A stretch of 64,000 nt of DNA, from the NCBI GenBank assembly GCA_963801045.1, contig CAWDDC010000004.1, positions 620,001-684,000 on the forward strand, read 5' to 3'. The stretch comes from JACCWP01 sp963801045. GTDB taxonomy: Bacteria; Actinomycetota; Actinomycetes; Propionibacteriales; Nocardioidaceae. The notes under the pieces were generated by a model that saw nothing but the letters and a program-made list of their open reading frames with translations, did no database searches and was not told the DNA's origin. How positions within the stretch are numbered: position 1 is the stretch's first letter; each line of letters begins with the position of its first letter. Below are positions 57,478 through 64,000 of this stretch, one piece after another. Both the position numbers and the translations under genes were made by a program.

Positions 57478-58914
57478 ATGACTGTCGACCACAAGGTCGC
57501 CGACCTGACCCTCGCCGAGTACGGCCGCGACGAGATCACGCTGGCCGAGCACGAGATGCCCGGCCTGATGGCGATGCGCGAGCGGCACGGCGGCTCCAAG
57601 CCGCTGGCCGGCGCCCGCATCACCGGGTCGCTGCACATGACGGTCCAGACGGCTGTGCTCATCGAGACGCTGGTCGCGCTCGGTGCCGAGGTGCGGTGGG
57701 CCAGCTGCAACATCTTCTCCACCCAGGACCACGCCGCGGCCGCGGTCGCCGTGGGTCCGGACGGCACGCCCGACGACCCGCAGGGCGTCCCGGTGTTCGC
57801 CTGGAAGGGCGAGAGCCTCGCGGAGTACTGGTGGTGCACGGAGCAGGCGCTGACCTGGCCGGACGGCCAGACCCCGAACATGATCCTCGACGACGGTGGC
57901 GACGCGACCCTGCTCGTGCACCTCGGCGTCGAGTACGAGAAGTCCGGCGTCGTCCCCTCGCCGGACAGCACCGACAACCTCGAGCTGCGCGAGATCCTCT
58001 CCGTTCTCACCCGGTCGGTCGCCGAGACGCCCTCCCGGTTCAGCGACATCGCGGCCACCGTGCGCGGCGTGACCGAGGAGACCACCACCGGCGTGCTGCG
58101 GCTCTACGACCGCTTCCGCGAGGGCACCCTGCTGTTCCCGGCGATCAACGTCAACGACTCCGTCACCAAGTCGAAGTTCGACAACAAGTACGGCTGCCGG
58201 CACTCGCTGATCGACGGCATCAACCGCGCCACCGACGTGCTCATCGGCGGCAAGGTGGCCGTGATCTGCGGCTACGGCGACGTCGGCAAGGGCTGCGCGG
58301 AGTCGCTGCGCGGGCAGGGCGCCCGGGTCGTCGTCACCGAGATCGACCCGATCTGCGCGCTGCAGGCGGCGATGGACGGCTACCAGGTCGCCCGGCTCGA
58401 CGACGTCATCGGCGAGGCCGACATCATCGTCACGGCGACCGGCAACAAGGACGTCGTGACGGCCGAGCACATGGGCCGGATGAGGCACCAGGCGATCCTC
58501 GGGAACATCGGGCACTTCGACAACGAGATCGACATCGCCGGGCTCACGGCCGTTGCGGGCGTCGTCCGCAAGACGGTGAAGCCGCAGGTCGACACCTGGA
58601 CGTTCCCCGACGGCCACGTCGTGATCGTGCTCAGCGAGGGCCGGCTGCTGAACCTCGGCAACGCCACCGGCCACCCCTCGTTCGTGATGTCGAACTCGTT
58701 CACCAACCAGGTGCTCGCCCAGATCGAGCTGTACACGAGGACCGAGGACTACCCTGTCGGCGTGCACGTGCTGCCCAAGCACCTCGACGAGGAGGTCGCC
58801 CGGCTGCACCTGAGCGCGCTCGGCGTCCAGCTCACCGAGCTCACCAAGGACCAGGCGGCCTACCTCGGAGTGGACATCGCCGGGCCGTACAAGTCCGACG
58901 CCTACCGCTACTGA
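57478..58914 (+). CDS. ahcY: S-adenosylhomocysteine hydrolase
   Basis: 478 residues from ATG 57478 with GAGGA upstream. Substrate-site segments GSLHMTVQTAVLIETL and SCNIFSTQDHAAAAV, the long actinobacterial insert around residues 110-190, the NAD motif VICGYGDVGKGCAESLRGQG and the C-terminal KSDAYRY are intact. It removes SAH and supports methyl transfer. The 93-nt leader has a duplicated CCTGCCCTGA, and no SAH riboswitch pattern was seen. In M. tuberculosis tmk separates ahcY from mtrA; here mtrA follows directly. Confidence 0.96.
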   Translation: MTVDHKVADLTLAEYGRDEITLAEHEMPGLMAMRERHGGSKPLAGARITGSLHMTVQTAVLIETLVALGAEVRWASCNIFSTQDHAAAAVAVGPDGTPDDPQGVPVFAWKGESLAEYWWCTEQALTWPDGQTPNMILDDGGDATLLVHLGVEYEKSGVVPSPDSTDNLELREILSVLTRSVAETPSRFSDIAATVRGVTEETTTGVLRLYDRFREGTLLFPAINVNDSVTKSKFDNKYGCRHSLIDGINRATDVLIGGKVAVICGYGDVGKGCAESLRGQGARVVVTEIDPICALQAAMDGYQVARLDDVIGEADIIVTATGNKDVVTAEHMGRMRHQAILGNIGHFDNEIDIAGLTAVAGVVRKTVKPQVDTWTFPDGHVVIVLSEGRLLNLGNATGHPSFVMSNSFTNQVLAQIELYTRTEDYPVGVHVLPKHLDEEVARLHLSALGVQLTELTKDQAAYLGVDIAGPYKSDAYRY

Positions 58915-58951
58915 CACCGGTTTCGAGCCGTCCCGGCGTACCCTGACCTGC

Positions 58952-59665
58952 GTGCAGACCGACGACGGGGCAGCGCCCACCGTGACGGGGCGTGGGCGGG
59001 TACTGGTCGTCGACGACGACCCGAGCCTGGCCGAGATGCTCACGATCGTGCTCCGCGGCGAGGGCTTCGAGCCGCACGTCGTGAGCAGCGGTGACAAGGC
59101 GCTGGCGGCGTTCCGCCAGCACCGTCCCGACGTGGTCCTGCTCGACCTGATGCTGCCCGGAATGGACGGCATCGACGTGTGCAAGGCGTTGCGCGCCGAG
59201 TCCGGCGTGCCGATCGTGATGCTGACCGCCAAGACCGACACCATCGACGTCGTCGTGGGCCTCGAGTCCGGCGCCGACGACTACGTGATGAAGCCGTTCA
59301 AGCCCAAGGAGCTGGTTGCCCGCATCCGGGCCCGGCTGCGCCGCTTCGACGACCCCGCACCCGAGTCGATCACGATCCGCGACCTCACCATCGACGTCGC
59401 GGGGCACAGCGTGAAGCGCGGCGACGAGGTGCTGACACTGACACCGCTGGAGTTCGACCTGCTGCTGTGCCTGGCCCGCAAGCCCTGGCAGGTGTTCTCC
59501 CGCGAGGTGCTGCTGGAGCAGGTCTGGGGCTACCGGCACGCCGCCGACACCCGCCTGGTCAACGTGCACGTGCAGCGGCTGCGCTCGAAGATCGAGCACG
59601 ATCCCGAGACGCCCGAGATCGTCGTGACGGTGCGTGGTGTCGGGTACAAGGCCGGCACGGACTGA
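58952..59665 (+). CDS. mtrA: MtrA response regulator
   Basis: 237 residues from GTG 58952. OmpR/PhoB class: receiver domain with the acidic pair in VLVVDDDPSL, the phospho-acceptor Asp 65 in VVLLDLMLPGMDG, the Lys switch in MLTAKTDT, and the winged helix with LTPLEFDLLLCLARKP and RLVNVHVQRLRSKIE. It is near-identical in pattern to MtrA, which controls cell-wall hydrolase and division genes in actinobacteria. It overlaps the sensor kinase gene. Confidence 0.95.
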   Translation: MQTDDGAAPTVTGRGRVLVVDDDPSLAEMLTIVLRGEGFEPHVVSSGDKALAAFRQHRPDVVLLDLMLPGMDGIDVCKALRAESGVPIVMLTAKTDTIDVVVGLESGADDYVMKPFKPKELVARIRARLRRFDDPAPESITIRDLTIDVAGHSVKRGDEVLTLTPLEFDLLLCLARKPWQVFSREVLLEQVWGYRHAADTRLVNVHVQRLRSKIEHDPETPEIVVTVRGVGYKAGTD

Positions 59666-61388
59666 CGGCCCGGCGGACGAGGCCGCCGAGCCGCCGCGTG
59701 TCGTCGTCGCCGATGCCCTGGTGCTCGCGCGGCGCGTCGCCGGGTGGCCGTTCCGGTCGCTGGTCCAGCTGTGGCGGGTGTCGCTGCAGGCCCGCGTCGT
59801 GCTCCTCACGCTGGCGCTGGGTGCCGTGGTACTGACGCTGACCGCGTGGCTGCTCTCGAACCAGATCGCCGACGGACTGGTGGACAGCAAGCGGCAGACG
59901 TCATTGGCCCAGGCGCGGGCCGGCTTCGCCGAGGCGCAGACCCAGCTGGACGCCGCCGGGGAGCCGTCGACCGGCAGCGGACAGCTGCTGCAGCAGCTGG
60001 TCGAGCGGCTGGCGGCGGCGGCCGGGTCGCCGCCCGCGTACGACGTCGTGCTGGCCGGCCCGCTGTCGGCCGACGGCTCCAGCCTGGCCGCCAGCCGGGC
60101 CTCCGCCGCCCTCAGCGCCGACAGCATCCCCGCCGAGCTGCGCGACACGGTCCGCACCGAGACCGGCGCGTACTGGTCGTACACCGAGCTGCAGTACACC
60201 GGCGCGAGCGACCAGCGTTCCGACGTCGCCGGCATCGCGGTCGGCACCCTGATCCAGGTGCCGGGCAGCACCGACACGTACGCGCTGTACTACCTGTTCC
60301 CGCTGGACGAGCAGCAGCGGGCGCTGGTCCTGGTCAGCCGCGCCGTGCTGACCGCCGGACTGGTGCTGATGGTGCTGGTGGCGGGCATCGCCTGGCTGGT
60401 CACCCGGCAGGTCGTGACCCCGGTCCGGTTCGCCCGCCGGATCGCCGAGCGGCTGGCGGCCGGCCGGCTCGAGGAACGCATGCAGGTGCGGGGCGACGAC
60501 GACATCGCCCGGCTGGGCCGGTCGTTCAACCAGATGGCCACCAGCCTGCAGCGCCAGATCCGCCAGCTGGAGGAGCTGTCGCGGCTGCAGCGGCGGTTCG
60601 TCTCCGACGTGTCGCACGAGCTGCGCACGCCGCTGACCACGGTCCGGATGGCTGCCGACGTGCTGCACGACGCCCGGGGCCAGCTCGACGGCGCCACCGC
60701 GCGGTCGGCCGAGCTGCTGCAGGGTGAGCTGGACCGGTTCGAGGCGCTGCTGGCGGAGCTGCTCGAGATCAGCCGCTTCGACGCCGGGGCCGCGCAGCTC
60801 GAGCTCACCGACGTCGACCTGGTCGAGGTCGCCGAACGGGTCCAGGTCCGCTACGGATCACTGGCCCGGCGGGCCGGCGCCACCCTCTCGCTGCGCGCGT
60901 CGTCGCGCCCCGCCCTGGCGCAGGCCGACCTCCGGCGGGTCGAGCGGATCGTCCGCAACCTCGTGGCCAACGCGATCGCGCACGCCCGCAGCGACCGGAT
61001 CGACCTGCTGGTGGCAGCCGACGAGGAGTCCGCGGCGATCGCGGTCCGCGACCACGGGGTCGGGCTGAGGCCCGGCGACGCGGCCCTGGTGTTCAACCGG
61101 TTCTGGCGCGCCGACCCGGCCCGCGCTCGCACCGGCGGCACCGGGTTGGGGCTCGCGATCGCCCTCGAGGACGCACAGCTGCACGGCGGCTGGCTGCAGG
61201 CGTGGGGCGAGCCGGGCAACGGCAGCCAGTTCCGGCTCACGCTCCCGCGGCGGGCCGGCGACGACCTGCGCCGCTCGCCGCTGCCGCTGGTGCCCGACGA
61301 CCTGGCCGGCGTCGTCGGCGTTGCGTACCGCCGGGTCCAGGAGCCCCCCGCGCCCGTCGGCGCGCCACCGGGCCAGGAGCGCCCGTGA
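59634..61388 (+). CDS. mtrB: MtrB sensor histidine kinase
   Basis: 584 residues from GTG 59634, which lies inside the mtrA end (32-nt overlap); GTG 59637 is equivalent and a start after the mtrA stop would cut the N-terminus. Transmembrane helices at about 55-75 and 236-258 enclose a 160-residue sensor; HAMP follows, then the H-box FVSDVSHELRTPLT (His 328), the N-box NLVANAIAHA and the G-boxes VGLRPGD and GGTGLGLAI. It phosphorylates MtrA. The overlap with mtrA and 4-nt overlap with lpqB suggest one transcript. Confidence 0.94.
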   Translation: MVSGTRPARTDGPADEAAEPPRVVVADALVLARRVAGWPFRSLVQLWRVSLQARVVLLTLALGAVVLTLTAWLLSNQIADGLVDSKRQTSLAQARAGFAEAQTQLDAAGEPSTGSGQLLQQLVERLAAAAGSPPAYDVVLAGPLSADGSSLAASRASAALSADSIPAELRDTVRTETGAYWSYTELQYTGASDQRSDVAGIAVGTLIQVPGSTDTYALYYLFPLDEQQRALVLVSRAVLTAGLVLMVLVAGIAWLVTRQVVTPVRFARRIAERLAAGRLEERMQVRGDDDIARLGRSFNQMATSLQRQIRQLEELSRLQRRFVSDVSHELRTPLTTVRMAADVLHDARGQLDGATARSAELLQGELDRFEALLAELLEISRFDAGAAQLELTDVDLVEVAERVQVRYGSLARRAGATLSLRASSRPALAQADLRRVERIVRNLVANAIAHARSDRIDLLVAADEESAAIAVRDHGVGLRPGDAALVFNRFWRADPARARTGGTGLGLAIALEDAQLHGGWLQAWGEPGNGSQFRLTLPRRAGDDLRRSPLPLVPDDLAGVVGVAYRRVQEPPAPVGAPPGQERP

Positions 61389-63166
61389 GAGCCGGGCGCC
61401 GGCCCGCCGTGGCGGCGCTGCTCACCCTGGCGTGCGGCCTGGTCGCGGGCTGCGTGTCGGTGCCGACGAGCGGTCCGGTGGACTCGGTCGGCGAGCCCCC
61501 CACCGTCGGCTCCGGCCAGGTCAACGTCCCTGCCGGGCCGGCGCCGGGCGCGAGCCGGGGAGACGTCGTGCAGGGCTTCCTGGCCGCGATGGAGGCGTTG
61601 CCGGTCTCGACCGAGGTGGCGACGACGTTCCTCACCGAGCAGGCCGCCCAGCGGTGGCACCCGGAGCGCCGCACGGTCGTCTACTACGACCCCGAGGCCA
61701 GGGCGCTGCCGGGCCGCAAGGTGGCGGTGCGGGTGCGGCAGGTCGCCAGCCTCACCCGGCGCGGCACGTACGTCCCGGCTGGCGCCAACCAGATGCTGCG
61801 GGAGGTCTTCTCGCTGGCCCGCGTCGACGGTGAGTGGCGCATCGACCGGGCGCCGGACGCAGTGCTCGTGCGCGGCTACTTCTTCGAGCAGAACTACCGG
61901 GCCTTCGACCTGTACTTCCCCGACCCGTCGGGCACGGCGCTGGTGGCGGAACCGGTCTACCTGCCGATCGGCGACCAGCTGGCCACCCGGCTGGTGCAGG
62001 GGCTGCTGGCCGGACCTACCCGGTGGCTGGGCGACCAGGCGGTGGCCGCGGTGTCGCGGGACACCGAGGTGGAGGTGTCGGTGCCGTTGCAGCCCGACGG
62101 GATCGCCGACGTGCAGCTCAGCGAGCACGTCAACGAGGCGTCCGCGCACCAGCTGCAGCTGTTGTCGGCACAGCTGGTGTCGACGCTGGCCCAGGTCGAG
62201 GGCATCGACGGCATCCGGATCACGGTGGACGGGTCGCCGCTCTCGGTCGAAGGGGCGGGAGTCGTGCAGTCGATGGACGCCTGGCCGCAGTACGACCCCA
62301 GCGGCTCCGGTTTCCGCGACCAGCTGTACGCGCTGGACCGCGGCGCGTTGACGGTGGTCGGCGAGGAGGGCTCGGTCTCCGGGTTCTGGGGGAGCCGGCG
62401 GGCCCGGCTGGTCGACTTCAGCGTGGACCGCTACGGCACCGTGATCGGCGCCGTCGACCAGGGGCGGACCCGGTTGCTGGAGGGGAACCTGTCCGACGAG
62501 AACCGGTCCGCGGTCAACACCTGGTACACGGCACGAGGCCGGCTCAGCGATCCCCAGTGGGACGTCTACGGGCGGTTGTGGGTGCTGGACCGTACCCGTT
62601 CGGGGACGTCGTGGGTGGTCGCGGACGGCAACGGCGCCCGGCGGGTGCAGGCCGGGCCGCTCGAGAGCCTGGACGTCTCCGCGATGGCGGTCTCGGCAGA
62701 CGGCGCACGGGTCGCGGTGCTCGTCGACCGGTGGGACGGTCCGGTCTGGGGCGGCGGCCGGGTGGTGGGCGAGGCGGTCGTGGTGGCCCGCGTGGTTCGC
62801 GGTGGCCCCGGTCGTGGCGTGCAGCGCCTCGACCAGGCCTACGCCGTGCCGACGCGGGGGGCGACCTTCACCCACGTCTACGACCTCGACTGGGGCGCTC
62901 CCACGCGCGTCGTCGTGCTCGCCGACATCGGCCCGCAGCCGACCCAGCCGTTCGAGCTGGCGCTGGACGGGTCCGCGCTGCTGGGCGGGCCGTTGTCGGG
63001 CGAGGCGCTGCTGCCCGACGTGGGAGCTCGGACCCTCGCGGCAGTGGGGATCGACGACGCCCCCACGGTCGTGGGCGATGCCCGCGGCAACCTGTCGGTG
63101 CTGGGCGTCGACGAGCCGTGGTCGGTCGTGGCCGAGGGACTCCGTCGCCCGCACTACCCGAGCTGA
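61385..63166 (+). CDS. lpqB: LpqB lipoprotein, MtrB partner
   Basis: 593 residues from GTG 61385, overlapping the mtrB stop. Lipobox LVAGC with the lipidated Cys 23, followed by VSVPTSGPV, typical of LpqB. A GerMN domain occupies about residues 190-300 (RLVQGLLAGP and VEVSVPLQPDG), and a C-terminal beta-propeller runs to the end (SVDRYGTVIGAVD, AMAVSADGARVAVL). LpqB binds the MtrB sensor domain and modulates it. Confidence 0.94.
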   Translation: MRAGRRPAVAALLTLACGLVAGCVSVPTSGPVDSVGEPPTVGSGQVNVPAGPAPGASRGDVVQGFLAAMEALPVSTEVATTFLTEQAAQRWHPERRTVVYYDPEARALPGRKVAVRVRQVASLTRRGTYVPAGANQMLREVFSLARVDGEWRIDRAPDAVLVRGYFFEQNYRAFDLYFPDPSGTALVAEPVYLPIGDQLATRLVQGLLAGPTRWLGDQAVAAVSRDTEVEVSVPLQPDGIADVQLSEHVNEASAHQLQLLSAQLVSTLAQVEGIDGIRITVDGSPLSVEGAGVVQSMDAWPQYDPSGSGFRDQLYALDRGALTVVGEEGSVSGFWGSRRARLVDFSVDRYGTVIGAVDQGRTRLLEGNLSDENRSAVNTWYTARGRLSDPQWDVYGRLWVLDRTRSGTSWVVADGNGARRVQAGPLESLDVSAMAVSADGARVAVLVDRWDGPVWGGGRVVGEAVVVARVVRGGPGRGVQRLDQAYAVPTRGATFTHVYDLDWGAPTRVVVLADIGPQPTQPFELALDGSALLGGPLSGEALLPDVGARTLAAVGIDDAPTVVGDARGNLSVLGVDEPWSVVAEGLRRPHYPS

Positions 63167-63257
63167 GCGTCGTCCACCGGCGGGACCCGCGCACCGAGCG
63201 TCCACAGCCGGTGCGGCGCGATCCGCCATCGGCAGCCGGCACGGGGCAGGCTGCGGC

Positions 63258-64000
63258 ATGCCCATCGACCTGCGCACGGCGGCGGCCGACCTGCTGCTCG
63301 GCAGCCGGTGCGCGGGCTGCGAGCGGCCCGGCGGTCCGCTGTGCGCGCAGTGCCGGCCGGCGGTGGTGCCGCACCCGGTGCGGTGCTGGCCCGACCCGGT
63401 GCCGCCGGGCCTGGTCGACCCGGTGCCGGTGCAGCCGTGGGCGGCCGGTGCCTACGTCGACCCGCTGCGCCGGCTGCTGGTGGCGTACAAGGACCGTGGT
63501 CGCGCCGCGCTGGCCACCCCGCTCGGTCTCGCGCTGGCGGCGACGATCGAGCAGGCCGTCGGCGGTGACCGCCCGGCCATCGGCAACGGGTCCGAGGTCG
63601 AGCTGGTGCCCGTGCCCTCGTCGGCGGCGAGTGTGCGGCGGCGCGGGCGCGACGTGGTCGCCGACCTGGCGCGAGTGGCCGCTCGGCGGCTGCGCAGACG
63701 CGGGTACGACGCGCGCACCGTCCGGCGGCTGCTGATCGTGCGGCGGCTCGCCGACCAGGCGGGCCTGACGGCGACGGCCCGTGCGGACAACCTGCGCGGC
63801 GCCTTCGGCGCCCGGGCCGGAGCCGTTCCGGGCCGTCCGGTGGTCGTGGTCGACGACGTGCTGACCACCGGCGCGACGGCTGCTGAGGCGGTGCGGGCGC
63901 TGCACGCGGCGGGGGTTCCGGTGCGGGCCGTCGTGGTCGTGGCGGCAACTCCACGCAGGTGGCCGACCCGTCGGTCGGCCGGACGGCCACTTTCCCCGGC
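63258..64000 (+). CDS. ComF-family phosphoribosyltransferase (3' end beyond window)
   Basis: 247 codons from ATG 63258, open to the window end with no stop. A zinc-finger N-terminus with CAGCERPGGPLCAQC (Cys 18, 21, 29, 32), then the double-strand segment AYKDRGRAAL, VPSSAASVRRRGRD, and the PRPP-binding loop VVVVDDVLTTGATAAEA (Asp 199, 200). It follows the pattern of ComF proteins involved in DNA uptake or repair, although the substrate is unknown. In M. tuberculosis Rv3242c stands in the same place downstream of lpqB. Confidence 0.88.
   Translation, partial: MPIDLRTAAADLLLGSRCAGCERPGGPLCAQCRPAVVPHPVRCWPDPVPPGLVDPVPVQPWAAGAYVDPLRRLLVAYKDRGRAALATPLGLALAATIEQAVGGDRPAIGNGSEVELVPVPSSAASVRRRGRDVVADLARVAARRLRRRGYDARTVRRLLIVRRLADQAGLTATARADNLRGAFGARAGAVPGRPVVVVDDVLTTGATAAEAVRALHAAGVPVRAVVVVAATPRRWPTRRSAGRPLSP

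Overview
The window is about 70-73 % GC, has no recognisable rRNA or tRNA, and is densely packed with genes that often start at GTG and overlap by 4 nt (ATGA or GTGA). Gene content is that of a high-GC actinobacterium: WhiB, MtrAB-LpqB, a GlfT/Glf galactan cluster, F420 biosynthesis genes, LytR-CpsA-Psr proteins and DUF3499. Many neighbour pairs match, in order, the mycobacterial chromosome from roughly maf-accE5-accD5-birA-purK-purE to fbiAB-whiB2-manB-ahcY-mtrAB-lpqB-comF. There is no mycolate or arabinan machinery, so a member of the Propionibacteriales such as Nocardioidaceae is my best guess; this is inference.

Layout. 1-2656: the end of a Ser/Thr kinase and a secreted von Willebrand A protein. 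2758-4569: Maf, a small unknown protein and a PPK2-type kinase. 4591-6136: a DUF222-HNH (13E12-type) gene with a perfect LexA/SOS box and a 19-bp palindromic repeat on each side, which looks like a discrete mobile unit. 6146-12543: acyl-CoA carboxylase subunits, biotin ligase, a PH-domain membrane protein, a class III cyclase, GtrA, PurK and PurE. 12691-26092: an accessory stretch with a bacterial lysyl oxidase, two tandem sulfotransferase-like paralogs, a flavin oxidoreductase pair, a Pcp-like secreted protein that has lost its catalytic cysteine, a PLP decarboxylase, signal peptidase I, and a lower-GC phosphatase-like gene coupled to a 2-hydroxyacid dehydrogenase.

26089-30722: a tripartite tricarboxylate transporter (TctCBA) divergent from a TcuA-like FAD dehydrogenase, with a GntR-type palindrome between them; together they look like a tricarballylate or related acid uptake and oxidation module. 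30742-43397: a cell-envelope polysaccharide locus with two LCP ligases, GlfT1-like and a second GT2, Glf, GlfT2-like, Wzm, Wzt, a PGRP-type amidase and GalE. GalE and Glf would make UDP-galactofuranose, GlfT1/GlfT2 polymerise it, Wzm-Wzt export it and LCP proteins attach it to peptidoglycan.

43408-54730: TIGR03089 protein, a nucleotidyltransferase, DUF3105, FbiB/FbiA (F420), a Pro-rich membrane protein, WhiB2-like, a 1046-residue GT2 membrane protein with a DUF5719 partner, a degenerate zincin-like protein and DUF3499. 54733-64000: phosphomannomutase, Trm112-like, SIS-type protein, S-adenosylhomocysteine hydrolase, the MtrA-MtrB-LpqB envelope-stress system, and a ComF-like phosphoribosyltransferase running off the right edge. 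No gap between genes exceeds 300 bases.
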